NCBI RefSeq assembly: GCF_000227665.2
Contig: NZ_CP007030.1
Coordinates: forward strand, 930,001-994,000
Source: Thiomicrospira aerophila AL3
GTDB lineage: Bacteria; Pseudomonadota; Gammaproteobacteria; Thiomicrospirales; Thiomicrospiraceae
DNA length: 64,000 nucleotides
Direction: 5' to 3'
Shown here one piece after another: positions 9,936 through 18,668 of the stretch. Made by a program: the position numbers and the translations under genes. The notes beneath the pieces were generated by a model. That model had not been told where the DNA came from. It searched no databases and saw only the letters and a program-made list of their open reading frames with translations. The first letter of the stretch is position 1, and each line of letters opens with the position of its first letter.

Positions 9936-10567
9936 TGTGGCCGATTCAATTACCTCATCGCTTGCAGCAGGCCTGGTGGCACTGGCAATTAAAAGACCCG
10001 GCCTATCAATTTTTGTTTGGCCCTGTTCACTCGGATGAGGTGGTGTGTTTTGATTGTGAGACCACCGGCCTTGATCCAAAGCAGGATAAGATTGTTACGC
10101 TAAGTGCGATTAAAATTCGTGGCCGTGAGATCTTAACCAGTGAGAGTTTAAATTTACAATTTAAACAACAGCGCGATATTAACCCTGAAAGTATTTTAAT
10201 TCATCAGTTGCGTAATATGGATGTCACGGTTGGATTGGATGAGCGTGATGCCATAGATCAGTTTTTAACGTTCATTGGTTCAAGACCGCTGGTCGGTTAT
10301 TATTTGTCTTTTGATGTTGGCATGGTGAATGCGGTGGTAAAACCTTGGTTAGGCATTCGGTTGCCTAATCCGCAACTTGATGTAGCGGAGTTGTATCATC
10401 AGCAGTTCTATCAAGATTGGTTGCAACCTGACCATGAGGTGTTTGATCTGAGCTTTAAAACGATGTTAGCCAAGTTAAATTTGCCGACCTTGGGTCAGCA
10501 TGATGCATTTAACGATGCGTTGATGACGGCGATGATTTATGTCAAGTTGCAGGCGAATCGTGATTGA
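9935..10567 (+). CDS. DnaQ-like 3'-5' exonuclease (DEDDh)
   Basis: 210 aa from the ATG at 9935; a GTG three bases upstream is the alternative. Exo I is FDCETTG with D40 and E42, Exo II is around GYYLSFDVG, and Exo III is GQHDAFNDALMTA, giving a DEDDh active site. It is a stand-alone exonuclease, not the polymerase III epsilon subunit, since it lacks the usual C-terminal alpha-binding tail. It overlaps the DUF294 regulator by one base, a pairing often seen next to actP. The nucleic-acid substrate is unknown. One CAGGCCTGGT lies at 9968. Confidence 0.88.
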   Translation: MWPIQLPHRLQQAWWHWQLKDPAYQFLFGPVHSDEVVCFDCETTGLDPKQDKIVTLSAIKIRGREILTSESLNLQFKQQRDINPESILIHQLRNMDVTVGLDERDAIDQFLTFIGSRPLVGYYLSFDVGMVNAVVKPWLGIRLPNPQLDVAELYHQQFYQDWLQPDHEVFDLSFKTMLAKLNLPTLGQHDAFNDALMTAMIYVKLQANRD

Positions 10568-10591
10568 GCTGGCTTTATCTAGCTTTGTGCC

Positions 10592-10620
10592 TTGACAAAT
10601 GCGTTTTAGCTGATTATCCT
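10592..10620 (+). promoter_or_regulatory. Sigma-70 promoter upstream of rimP-nusA-infB
   Basis: TTGACA (10592-10597), a 17-bp spacer and TATCCT (10615-10620). The -35 is perfect and the -10 matches 4 of 6. Transcription from here would meet the hairpin at 10702-10725 before rimP, so the message has a leader of about 140 nt. Confidence 0.65.
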
Positions 10621-10701
10621 TTGTGCAGTTTTTCAAATAGCCGTGTTGGTAACCTTTGATTTTTGTTTTATGCAAAATTCAAGGGGATGCCAATAATTGA
10701 G

Positions 10702-10725
10702 AACCCCGTTTTTACGGGGTTTTTT
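10702..10725 (+). terminator. Terminator/attenuator hairpin upstream of rimP
   Basis: AACCCCGT-TTTT-ACGGGGTT followed by a T-run. It lies downstream of a good promoter and 41 bp upstream of the rimP start. It may end the exonuclease transcript, release a short RNA of about 100 nt, or attenuate the rimP-nusA-infB operon. Confidence 0.85.
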
Positions 10726-10765
10726 GTTGGTTTAAGTCATAGATGATGACACGCAAGGATAAGGC

Positions 10766-11221
10766 ATGACGCTGGAACAAAAAATTGCAGGCCTGGTAAC
10801 CCCAGCCATTGAAGCCCTCGGGATGACACTATGGGGTTGCGAATATATCGCCGCGGGTAAGGATTCAACCCTTAGAATTTATATTGATCGTCCAGATGTT
10901 GGGGTAAATGTTGATGATTGCGCCCTGGCCAGTCGCCAAATTAGCGCCATTATGGATGTAGAAGACCCTATTTCGTCTGCCTATTACCTTGAAGTGTCTT
11001 CACCTGGCTTGGATCGTCCCTTCTTTAAACCTGAACAATATGCTGCGTATGTGAACAAAACAGTCAATGTACGCACGCGTACGCCTGAGATGGGGCGTCG
11101 TAAGTTTAAAGGTAAGTTGGTTGAAGTCCAAGCTGAACAAATTTTGGTGGAAGTGGATCGTGAAGTCTATGAGATTCCATTTTCGAATATTGATAAAGCA
11201 AATTTAGTTGTTGAATTGTAA
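10766..11221 (+). CDS. rimP: Ribosome maturation factor RimP
   Basis: 151 aa, the usual length. Family marks are ALGMTLWGCEYI near residue 18, the acidic segment DVGVNVDDCALASRQI, and YYLEVSSPGLDRP near 75-87; the C-terminal half is the SH3-like domain. RimP assists 30S subunit assembly. It is first in the conserved rimP-nusA-infB-rbfA-truB operon, 12 bp before nusA. A GCAAGGATAAGGC purine stretch precedes the ATG. One CAGGCCTGGT lies at 10788. Confidence 0.96.
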   Translation: MTLEQKIAGLVTPAIEALGMTLWGCEYIAAGKDSTLRIYIDRPDVGVNVDDCALASRQISAIMDVEDPISSAYYLEVSSPGLDRPFFKPEQYAAYVNKTVNVRTRTPEMGRRKFKGKLVEVQAEQILVEVDREVYEIPFSNIDKANLVVEL

Positions 11222-11233
11222 GGCGGTAACAGC

Positions 11234-12721
11234 ATGAGTAAAGAAGTATTATCCGTTGTAGAGATCATGTCGAATGAAAAAGGCGTGGACGAGGAAATCA
11301 TTTTTGATGCGATTGAAACCGCCTTAGCTATGGCTACTGTCAAAAACTACGATGATAAATATGATGTGCGCGTTGAGATTAATCGCCACACGGGCGACTA
11401 CAAAACCTTTCGTCGTTGGTTGGTCATTGAAGATGATGTGGCCATTGAAGGCGAGCCAGAAATGTTTTTGCGCATGATGGATGCCACCGATATTGATCCG
11501 CATATTCAGCCTGACGAATATATCGAAGAAGAAATCGAGTCAATCGAGTTTGGTCGTATCGGGGCACAAACAGCCAAACAAATTATTATTCAAAAAGTAC
11601 GCGAAGCTGAAAGACGCAAAATGGTCGAAGACTATCAACCACGCGTTGGCGAAATCCTAACCGGTCAGGTCAAGCGCATTGATCGCGGTGATGTGATTTT
11701 AGACATGGGCGATAACGTTGATGCCATCATCCCACGCAGTGAGCTAGTGGGGCGTGAAACCTTCCGCATGGGCGATCGTGTGCGTGCCTTCTTGCAGGCT
11801 GTTGATTTCCGTCCACGTGGTCCGCAATTGTTCATGTCACGTGCTTGTAAGGAAATGCTGATAGAGTTGTTTAAAATCGAAGTACCAGAAATTGGTGATG
11901 ATTTGATTGATGTGATGGCAGCGGCTCGTGATGTTGGCTTCAGAGCTAAAATTGCAGTGCGTGCTAATGATCCGCGTTTGGATCCAATCGGAGCTTGTGT
12001 CGGTATGCGTGGCGGACGTGTTCAAGCGGTTACTAACGAACTTAATGGCGAGCGTATCGACATTATCCAATGGGATGCGAATGATGCGCAGTTTGTCATT
12101 AATGCGATGGCACCGGCAGAAATCACCTCGATTATGGTCGATGAAGATCGTCATGAAATGGATCTAGCCGTTGAAGACGAGCAGTTGTCATTAGCGATTG
12201 GCAAGGGCGGACAAAACATCCGTTTAGCGTCTGAGCTAACCGGTTGGGAATTGAATGTCATGAGCAAAACGGCCATGCAGGAAAAACACAATACCGAAGC
12301 CAGTAAGCAAATTGATTTGTTTGTAGCCCATCTAGAAGTGGATGAAGAATTGGCTGAGGTATTGGTGAATGAAGGGTTTACCACACTAGAAGAAGTGGCC
12401 TATGTCCCGACAGCCGAAATGCTAGAGATTGATGGCTTTGATGAAGATTTGGTCAATGAGTTAAAGCAACGTGCAAAAGACGCGTTATTAACCTTGGCGA
12501 TTGTGAATGAAGAAAAAACGGCCTTGGCCGAACCCGCTGACGATTTATTAGCCCTTGAAGGCATGACCGTTGATTTAGCAAAAACCTTAGCCGGACAGGG
12601 TGTTGTAACCCAAGAAGATTTGGCTGAGTTGGGAACAGATGAGTTGTTGGAGTTAGTTTCTCTACCAGAGCAGGCTGCGGCTGAATTGATTATGAAGGCT
12701 CGTGCGCCTTGGTTTGAGTAA
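11234..12721 (+). CDS. nusA: Transcription termination/antitermination factor NusA
   Basis: 495 aa, as in E. coli. An N-terminal RNA-polymerase-binding domain is followed by an S1 domain ([20 protein letters not shown] near 139), two KH domains ([11 protein letters not shown] and [15 protein letters not shown]), and two C-terminal acidic helix-hairpin-helix repeats ([34 protein letters not shown]) as in gammaproteobacterial NusA. It acts in pausing, termination and rRNA antitermination. Its stop is 19 bp before the infB start. Confidence 0.97.
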   Translation: MSKEVLSVVEIMSNEKGVDEEIIFDAIETALAMATVKNYDDKYDVRVEINRHTGDYKTFRRWLVIEDDVAIEGEPEMFLRMMDATDIDPHIQPDEYIEEEIESIEFGRIGAQTAKQIIIQKVREAERRKMVEDYQPRVGEILTGQVKRIDRGDVILDMGDNVDAIIPRSELVGRETFRMGDRVRAFLQAVDFRPRGPQLFMSRACKEMLIELFKIEVPEIGDDLIDVMAAARDVGFRAKIAVRANDPRLDPIGACVGMRGGRVQAVTNELNGERIDIIQWDANDAQFVINAMAPAEITSIMVDEDRHEMDLAVEDEQLSLAIGKGGQNIRLASELTGWELNVMSKTAMQEKHNTEASKQIDLFVAHLEVDEELAEVLVNEGFTTLEEVAYVPTAEMLEIDGFDEDLVNELKQRAKDALLTLAIVNEEKTALAEPADDLLALEGMTVDLAKTLAGQGVVTQEDLAELGTDELLELVSLPEQAAAELIMKARAPWFE

Positions 12722-12740
12722 CAGAAAGAAAGAGGTAAGT

Positions 12741-15236
12741 ATGACAGAAGTATCGATATCCAAGTTTGCAGAGACACTAAATCTTTCTGTAGAAAAACTC
12801 CTAGCCCAGTTAAATGCATCCGGTGTCAAGGGTAAAAAAGCGTCTGACGCGATTAGCGAAGATGAAAAACGCACTTTGTTGGCCTATTTAAAAGGTTTGC
12901 ACGGTGACGGCGGTGATCTAGAGCCAAAAAAAGTAACCCTGCACCGTAAACAAGTCAAAACACTTAACCTATCGTCTGGTTCTGGTAAGCGAACGGTGAA
13001 TGTTGAAGTACGCAAAAAACGTACTTATGTCAAACGAACAGAAGCTGAAGCTTCAGCAGATGTGCCGGAAGTGACGCCTGAAGTTGTCGCGCCGACACCG
13101 GTTGAAACCCTTGCACCATCAGTTGCCGCAACGGCCCCGATTGTTGAATCGACGCCAGTGATTAACGACATTCCGGTTGAGCCTAGGATTGAAATAGCCA
13201 AAACAGACGTTGGCGCAGCTGACGAAACAGCGGTGAAAAAGCCGAAAGTTGTTGGCGAAGATGCAGAATCGAAAGCGAATAAAAAGCCAAAAGATAAAAA
13301 AGCCAAAAGTCTGGAAAGCCGCTTAGAAGACGGCCCACCGAAGGCCAAAAAGACCATCAAAACCAAAATTGTTACGGATGATGCACCTGCTACAGGTGGG
13401 CGTCGTAAAGTTAAGAAACGTCATGATTCGCGTCATGCAGCGCAAGATAATCAACATGGTTTCCAACGTCCTGCCGGTCCGGTGGTGCGTGATGTTACCT
13501 TGCCTGAAACTATTCAAGTCGCTGAATTAGCAGACAAAATGGCGGTTAAGGCGGCTGAAGTTATTAAGTTTATGATGACGATGGGCACCATGGTCACCAT
13601 TAACCAAGTGTTAGATCAAGAAACAGCAGCGATTGTGGTCGAAGAATTAGGTCACAAACCTATCTTGTTAAAAGAAAATGCGCTCGAAGAAGAAGTACTT
13701 CAGCAAGAGTATCACGGTGAATATGTGCATCGTGCACCGGTGGTAACGATTATGGGTCACGTTGACCATGGTAAAACCTCGTTGCTTGACTATATTCGTA
13801 AAGCGAAGGTCGCACATGGTGAAGCGGGTGGAATTACCCAGCATATCGGTGCATATCACGTTGAGACGCCAAATGGTGATATTACTTTTATCGACACCCC
13901 AGGTCACGAAGCCTTTACTGCTATGCGTGCCCGTGGTGCGAAAGCCACCGACATTGTTATTATCGTGGTGGCGGCTGATGATGGCGTGATGCCGCAAACC
14001 AAGGAAGCTATTCAGCATGCTAAAGCGGCCGGAGTACCTATGGTCGTTGCGATGAACAAAATGGATAAAGAGGGTGTTAATCCAGACCGCGTTATGCAAG
14101 AGCTTGCTGCGCTTGATGTCGTGCCTGAAGCTTGGGGTGGGGATGTTCAGTTTGTGCCGGTATCGGCTAAAAAAGGTACCGGTATTGATGACCTACTTGA
14201 AGCCATATTGCTAAGTGCGGAAATCCTAGAATTAGATGCGCCAGTTGAGGGGCATGCTAAGGGTGTGGTGATTGAATCTCGCCTTGACAAAGGCCGTGGC
14301 CCGGTTGCAACCGTATTGGTTCAATCAGGTACCTTGAAGAAGGGTGATATTGCCCTGTGTGGTATGGAGTTCGGCCGTGTTCGTGCATTGGTCAACGAAT
14401 TAGGCAAACAGGTCGATTCTGCCGGTCCGTCTATCCCAGTTGAAATTTTGGGCTTATCCGGTGTACCTTCTGCCGGTGATGAAATGATCACCGTTGATAA
14501 CGAGCGTAAGGCGCGTGAAGTCGCTCTGTTCCGCCAAGGCAAGTACAAAGAAGTGAAGATTGCCCGTCAGCAAAGTGCCAAGTTAGACAATATGTTTAAC
14601 AAAATGGCTGAAGGCGAAACCAAGTCGGTCAATATCGTGCTGAAAGCCGATGTACAGGGTTCCATTGAAGCGATTGCCAATGCCTTAACTGATCTAAGTA
14701 ATGAAGAAGTGAAGGTGAATGTAGTGAGCAGTGGCGTGGGTGGCATTACTGAAAGTGATGTTAACTTGGCGATTGCCTCTGAAGCCTTAGTATTTGGCTT
14801 TAACGTCCGTGCCGATGCGACAGCCAAGCGTTTAATTGAGCGTGAATCAGTTGGGCTTTACTACTACAGCATTATTTATGAAGTGGTCGATGAAGTGAAG
14901 CGCGCTATTGAAGGTAAGTTATCTGCCGAAGAGCGTGAAGAAATTATTGGTATTGCTGAAGTACGTGATGTTTTCAAAGCACCGAAGATTGGTTTAATTG
15001 CCGGTTGTATGGTTATCGAAGGTACGGTTGAACGTAGCCAGCCAATCCGCGTATTGCGTGATAACGTGGTTATTTATGAAGGTGCACTAGAATCATTACG
15101 CCGCTTTAAAGATGACGTTAAAGAAGTGCGTCAGGGCATGGAGTGCGGTATCGGCGTGAAGGACTATAATGATGTTCGCGTGGGTGACCAAATTGAAGTG
15201 TTTAAGCGTTACGAAGTTAAACGGACCTTAGATTAA
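12741..15236 (+). CDS. infB: Translation initiation factor IF-2
   Basis: 831 aa. The start at 12741 ([17 protein letters not shown]) has an AGAGGT ribosome site and matches the family; a longer frame would run into nusA. An N-terminal IF2_N domain is followed by a low-complexity Lys/Ala/Pro-rich linker (about 60-250), a second IF2_N segment, and the G domain with [12 protein letters not shown] (G1), DTPGHEAF (G3) and NKMDK (G4); C-terminal domains bind fMet-tRNA. The stop overlaps the rbfA start by one base. Like its neighbours nusA, rbfA and truB it has no CAGGCCTG motif. Confidence 0.97.
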   Translation: MTEVSISKFAETLNLSVEKLLAQLNASGVKGKKASDAISEDEKRTLLAYLKGLHGDGGDLEPKKVTLHRKQVKTLNLSSGSGKRTVNVEVRKKRTYVKRTEAEASADVPEVTPEVVAPTPVETLAPSVAATAPIVESTPVINDIPVEPRIEIAKTDVGAADETAVKKPKVVGEDAESKANKKPKDKKAKSLESRLEDGPPKAKKTIKTKIVTDDAPATGGRRKVKKRHDSRHAAQDNQHGFQRPAGPVVRDVTLPETIQVAELADKMAVKAAEVIKFMMTMGTMVTINQVLDQETAAIVVEELGHKPILLKENALEEEVLQQEYHGEYVHRAPVVTIMGHVDHGKTSLLDYIRKAKVAHGEAGGITQHIGAYHVETPNGDITFIDTPGHEAFTAMRARGAKATDIVIIVVAADDGVMPQTKEAIQHAKAAGVPMVVAMNKMDKEGVNPDRVMQELAALDVVPEAWGGDVQFVPVSAKKGTGIDDLLEAILLSAEILELDAPVEGHAKGVVIESRLDKGRGPVATVLVQSGTLKKGDIALCGMEFGRVRALVNELGKQVDSAGPSIPVEILGLSGVPSAGDEMITVDNERKAREVALFRQGKYKEVKIARQQSAKLDNMFNKMAEGETKSVNIVLKADVQGSIEAIANALTDLSNEEVKVNVVSSGVGGITESDVNLAIASEALVFGFNVRADATAKRLIERESVGLYYYSIIYEVVDEVKRAIEGKLSAEEREEIIGIAEVRDVFKAPKIGLIAGCMVIEGTVERSQPIRVLRDNVVIYEGALESLRRFKDDVKEVRQGMECGIGVKDYNDVRVGDQIEVFKRYEVKRTLD

Positions 15237-15592
15237 TGAGTCAGGAATTTAGTCGCACGGATCGTGTGTCGCAAGAAATTTTTCGTGTGTTGTCCAACTT
15301 GTTGCGCCGCGAGATTAAAGACCCTCGTTTGCAAACCTTAACCCTGACCGAGTGTCAGGTGAGTAAGGATTTGGGTATTGCGAAGGTTTATTTTTCAGTG
15401 CTAGGCGCAAAAGAAGGCGATCAGGCCGTGATGGATGCTGAACAAGCACTCAAAAAAGCCACGGGTTTTATGCGTTCTGAGCTGGCACAGGCGTTAAGAT
15501 TAAGAGTGACGCCACAATTGCGTTTTTATTATGATACTGTGCCTGATCGTGTCGATCATATCGAGGCGCTGATTCGTAAAGCCCTGTACTAA
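15236..15592 (+). CDS. rbfA: 30S ribosome-binding factor RbfA
   Basis: 118 aa, KH-fold family. It has RVSQEIFRVLSNLLRREIKDPR near the N-terminus and KVYFSVLG and the C-terminal LRFYYDTVPDRVDHIEALI segment. It acts in late 16S rRNA 5'-end maturation and cold adaptation. The ATG overlaps the infB stop (TAATG), and truB follows after 2 bp, so the three are translationally linked. Confidence 0.95.
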   Translation: MSQEFSRTDRVSQEIFRVLSNLLRREIKDPRLQTLTLTECQVSKDLGIAKVYFSVLGAKEGDQAVMDAEQALKKATGFMRSELAQALRLRVTPQLRFYYDTVPDRVDHIEALIRKALY

Positions 15593-15594
15593 CC

Positions 15595-16551
15595 ATGTCT
15601 AATTCTAGACAGCGTCGCCGTGTCGTCAACGGTATCGTGTTAGTTGATAAACCTGTGGGTATGACCTCAACCGAGGTGGTCAAGCAGGTTGTCAAAGCCT
15701 ATCGTGCTAAAAAAGCTGGCCACTCCGGTACGCTTGATCCTTTTGCAACCGGATTATTGCCGGTGTGTTTAGGCGAGGCGACCAAAGTATCTAGCATGTT
15801 ATTAGCTTCGGACAAACGTTATATTGCGACGCTTGACTTAGGTCAAAAAACCGATACCGGCGATCATGATGGTGAGGTGATTGAAAGCTTGCCTGTGCCC
15901 GATTTAACCGCTGAGATGATTGAGCAGGTGCTTGCATCCTTTCGGGGTGAGATTGCGCAGGTGCCGCCTATGTATTCATCGATCAAATTTGAAGGTAAGT
16001 CTTTGCATGTCTATGCGCGTAAAGGCATAGAGATTGAACGAGAACCGCGTAACGTCACGATTCACGAGCTAAAATTACTTGATTTCAACGTCGCGCAAAT
16101 TCGTTTTGAGGTGCATTGTTCAAAAGGAACCTACATTCGCGTATTGGGGGCTGAAATCGCAGAAGCCCTTGGCACCGTGGGTCATTTAACGGCCTTGCAC
16201 CGCACCCAAACGGGTATTTTTCATGCAAAAGATATGCGCCCGCTACATGAGATTTGCACCTATCCCAATTCATCGATTCATCCGTTGGATATTGCGTTGT
16301 TGGAGTATCCGGCACTCTATTTAACCGCGGCTCAAAAAGAGCATCTTTGGTTAGGTGGCTTTTTATTTGACCTATTGCCTGAGCAAACCGATGTGACTCA
16401 CATGATTCGACTTTATGACGATCAAGGGATGGTGTTTGCAATGGGTGAGTGGCAGGCGGATAAACAACGTCTAAAGATAAAGCGGGGTTTTCACTTAAAT
16501 CCTGATGATCCCAATGCGCTCTGTGCCACCCAGCCACGCCTCGATAGCTGA
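15595..16551 (+). CDS. truB: tRNA pseudouridine(55) synthase
   Basis: 318 aa. The N-terminal VNGIVLVDKPVGMTSTEVV is followed by KKAGHSGTLDPFATGLLPVCLGEATK, which carries the catalytic aspartate (GTLDP). It continues with IAQVPPMYSSIKFEG and the CSKGTYIRVLGAEIAEALG motif, then a C-terminal PUA-like domain. It converts U55 to pseudouridine in the T-loop of tRNA. It is last of the conserved operon, and a methyltransferase frame overlaps its 3' end by 47 bp. Confidence 0.96.
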   Translation: MSNSRQRRRVVNGIVLVDKPVGMTSTEVVKQVVKAYRAKKAGHSGTLDPFATGLLPVCLGEATKVSSMLLASDKRYIATLDLGQKTDTGDHDGEVIESLPVPDLTAEMIEQVLASFRGEIAQVPPMYSSIKFEGKSLHVYARKGIEIEREPRNVTIHELKLLDFNVAQIRFEVHCSKGTYIRVLGAEIAEALGTVGHLTALHRTQTGIFHAKDMRPLHEICTYPNSSIHPLDIALLEYPALYLTAAQKEHLWLGGFLFDLLPEQTDVTHMIRLYDDQGMVFAMGEWQADKQRLKIKRGFHLNPDDPNALCATQPRLDS

Positions 16552-17362
16552 TTCGCTTTGTTGGCTTGATACGCGTGAATCGAGTCAGTTCTTGCAGGCG
16601 CGATTTGAGCAAGCTTATCCATGGCAACTTCCAGCGCATGCTGATTGCCTTAATCAATTGCCCAGCCGGGATGTACCGCTAGGTTTAATCGCAGCGGCAG
16701 ATCAGTTGCCTGATTATCAGGCCTGGTTAGCCGCTAAAGGCTATGATTTGCAGGCCTGCTTAACGATCGCGCAATTTAATCAGCTAGATCCCAGCCTCTG
16801 GCCTAAGGTCAGTGGGTCGCAGGCTAAGCGGTTATGGCAAGCCAATGCTTTTTTATTGGCTCAGGTCGCGGATGTAGCATTGTTTAATCCCGCATTGCAC
16901 TTGCAGGCGCTTGACTTGGGCTGTGGCGGTGGTCGCGAAGCTGTTGCACTCGCTAAACAGGGCTGGAAGGTGGTCGCCGTGGATAATCAACCACCGGCAT
17001 TGCGTTGTGCGCAGGATTTAGCGCAAGCAGAGCAGGTGTCGGTTGATTTTCGCTTAGCGGATTTAACCCAGCCAACGCAACGCCCCACTGAAAGGTTTGA
17101 TTTGATTTATCAACTGCGTTTTTTAGACCGGCATTTGTTTGACTATATTGAAACCCATATAAAACCGGGTGGTTATCTGCTAATTGAAACCTTTCACGAA
17201 GGTGTGCAAGCCTTCGGATCCCCTAAAAACCCGCGTTTTATTTTACAGCCAGGCGAATTGGCGCAACGCTTTGCGCATTTTGACATAATTGTTGATAAAC
17301 TATGCACTTTGCCAGACGGTCGGCCGATGAATGCGTTCTTAGCACGCAAGCCGACACATTAA
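16505..17362 (+). CDS. Rhodanese-like/SAM-dependent methyltransferase fusion
   Basis: 285 aa if the first ATG is used; ATG 16514 and GTG 16523 are alternatives and none has a ribosome site, so translation may depend on coupling to truB. Residues about 20-85 look like a rhodanese fold (WLDTRESSQF, then VPLGLIAAADQ) but the active-loop cysteine is missing. Residues about 135-280 are a class I methyltransferase with motif I LDLGCGGGREA and a later KPGGYLLIETF strand, similar to TehB/UbiE-like proteins. Substrate unknown. Two CAGGCCTG motifs lie in the N-terminal half (16718, 16751). Confidence 0.75.
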   Translation: MIPMRSVPPSHASIADSLCWLDTRESSQFLQARFEQAYPWQLPAHADCLNQLPSRDVPLGLIAAADQLPDYQAWLAAKGYDLQACLTIAQFNQLDPSLWPKVSGSQAKRLWQANAFLLAQVADVALFNPALHLQALDLGCGGGREAVALAKQGWKVVAVDNQPPALRCAQDLAQAEQVSVDFRLADLTQPTQRPTERFDLIYQLRFLDRHLFDYIETHIKPGGYLLIETFHEGVQAFGSPKNPRFILQPGELAQRFAHFDIIVDKLCTLPDGRPMNAFLARKPTH

Positions 17363-17376
17363 ATCGAGGAGTGACC

Positions 17377-17868
17377 ATGACCAAAGTCAAAAGTAATGAA
17401 TTATTTGAATACTTCCAGACCAATGCGATTTGTGAGTCGCTTACTCGTGAAGAAGTCGAAACCTTAACCGCCTACTTAATTGAACGCAGTTATGAACAGA
17501 ACGAAGTGATTTCAGACTTAGGTGAAGTAGGCGATGCAATGATGTTTATCATCAAAGGGCGGGTTGGTTTTGTCAGTTTTGATGGCCAAGATGAAGTGAA
17601 CGTCGGTAGCCAAGGCGTTGGGAATTTGATTGGTGAGATGTCTTTTTTTGATCGTAAACCACGTAATTTACGTATGTATTGCGAATCGAAAAAGGTGAAG
17701 CTACTTGTTTTGACCCGCCCTATGTATGACCGCTTGAAAGTTGAGCATCCTTTTATCGCCGTGAATATCCTAGAGAATGCCGTGGTGAGCCTGGATCATT
17801 TGGTGCGCGCAATGAGTGAGAATATGGCGCAGATTGAGCATTATATGCATGGGTTTGGCCGCCACTAA
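17377..17868 (+). CDS. Cyclic-nucleotide-binding domain protein
   Basis: 163 aa with a single CAP-type cNMP-binding fold: EEVETLTAYLIERSYEQNEVI, DAMMFIIKGRVGFV, then GNLIGEMSFFDRKPRNLRMYC, which corresponds to the phosphate-binding cassette region. There is no DNA-binding helix-turn-helix; the C-terminus is a helix (VSLDHLVRAMSENMAQIEHY) that could mediate dimerisation. The ATG at 17377 has a GAGGAG site, 14 bp after the methyltransferase stop. A sensory or adaptor role is inferred. Confidence 0.8.
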   Translation: MTKVKSNELFEYFQTNAICESLTREEVETLTAYLIERSYEQNEVISDLGEVGDAMMFIIKGRVGFVSFDGQDEVNVGSQGVGNLIGEMSFFDRKPRNLRMYCESKKVKLLVLTRPMYDRLKVEHPFIAVNILENAVVSLDHLVRAMSENMAQIEHYMHGFGRH

Positions 17869-17952
17869 CTAAAACCTAGCTGCGTTGCGGCTACTTTGTT
17901 AAAGCTAGCATTCAAAAATGCTCATTTACTTTTTGTAAACTCCGCTTTTTTC

Positions 17953-17993
17953 AGCCAGCTTTGCCTTGTATCCGCTGCCTCGCTGACGGTTTT
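17953..17993 (+). repeat. 41-bp direct repeat, copy 1
   Basis: Starts AGCCAGCTTTGCC and ends GACGGTTTT. It matches the copy at 18085 at 39 of 41 positions. It directly follows the small hairpins after the cNMP-binding gene. Confidence 0.85.
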
Positions 17994-18084
17994 AATATAT
18001 TCCTAATTCTTTGAGCTGTGCTCCAGCCGCCGCGTTCTTTAAGTTTTCACGAAGGTTTTTAAAACGGTGACAGGTTGTTTGATT

Positions 18085-18125
18085 AGCCAGCTTTGCCTCG
18101 TATCCGCTGCCTCGCTAACGGTTTT
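18085..18125 (+). repeat. 41-bp direct repeat, copy 2
   Basis: Same unit as at 17953, with two transitions. It lies 21 bp upstream of the rpsO -35 element, so it may be near regulatory DNA. Confidence 0.85.
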
Positions 18126-18146
18126 ATTGTTTTTCGTTAAAAAACC

Positions 18147-18174
18147 TTGAACACACCTTTAAAACATGGATAAT
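18147..18174 (+). promoter_or_regulatory. Promoter of rpsO
   Basis: TTGAAC (18147-18152), a 16-bp spacer and GATAAT (18169-18174). The transcript would begin near 18181 and carry a leader of about 60 nt. Confidence 0.6.
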
Positions 18175-18191
18175 GCTTCCATCTTTCTGCT

Positions 18192-18227
18192 ATCGGTCGC
18201 GGAAACGATGCCTTTATATCGACCGAT
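18192..18227 (+). promoter_or_regulatory. Leader stem-loop, candidate S15 autoregulatory site
   Basis: ATCGGTCG (18192-18199) and CGACCGAT (18220-18227) form a perfect 8-bp stem with a 20-nt loop. It ends 4 nt before the TTTGGAG ribosome site of rpsO. S15 is known to repress its own translation by binding leader RNA in E. coli; that this hairpin does so is inference. Confidence 0.5.
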
Positions 18228-18243
18228 CACTTTGGAGAAAAAT

Positions 18244-18510
18244 ATGATTAATGCTGAAACTAAAGCAAAAGTCGTCGCTGAATTCGGCGCGAATGCACAA
18301 GATACCGGTTCAACTGAAGTTCAGGTAGCCTTATTAACGCACCGCATCAAATATTTAACTGAACATTTTAAAGCCCACAAGCAAGACAATCACTCACGTG
18401 TTGGCTTGTTGCGTTTAGTTAGCCGTCGTCGTAAGTTACTTGATTATTTACACAAAAAAGACGGTCAGCGTTATTTAGACTTGATCGCTCGTTTAGGCTT
18501 ACGTAAGTAA
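18244..18510 (+). CDS. rpsO: 30S ribosomal protein S15
   Basis: 88 aa from the ATG at 18244 ([11 protein letters not shown]), behind TTTGGAG; E. coli S15 has 89 aa. The core [21 protein letters not shown] and [10 protein letters not shown] are typical. It is a primary binder of the 16S rRNA central domain. A longer in-frame start at 18166 would fall in the promoter and is rejected. A terminator separates it from pnp, the usual downstream partner. Confidence 0.97.
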   Translation: MINAETKAKVVAEFGANAQDTGSTEVQVALLTHRIKYLTEHFKAHKQDNHSRVGLLRLVSRRRKLLDYLHKKDGQRYLDLIARLGLRK

Positions 18511-18535
18511 GTTTTAACTAGCAGGCCTGGTCTTC

Positions 18536-18564
18536 AAAAAGCCCCGCTTAGTCGGGGCTTTTTT
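18536..18564 (+). terminator. Rho-independent terminator after rpsO
   Basis: AAAAAGCCCCG-CTTAGT-CGGGGCTTTTTT. A CAGGCCTGGT motif (18522-18531) sits just upstream. Confidence 0.92.
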
Positions 18565-18668
18565 GTGGCCGTTTTCTAGTGCTATTCCTATCCGTAGGGT
18601 TAAATTAAGGCTACAATAGCGCAGACAAACAGAATTTATGATATTAAAAATTAAGTAGGTAATAACGC

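Larger units (their letters stand above)
17869..18146 (+). other. Structured non-coding stretch before rpsO
   Basis: About 280 bp with no convincing gene. It holds small inverted repeats (CTAGCT/AGCTAG; GCATT/AATGC; TTTAC/GTAAA) in its first 75 bp, then two direct copies of a 41-bp repeat. It looks like intergenic repeat elements rather than decayed coding sequence. Confidence 0.5.

Noticed and set aside
16085-16657. 190-codon minus-strand frame across truB and the methyltransferase
   Set aside because: It has no motif or ribosome site and crosses the ends of two real genes on the other strand.
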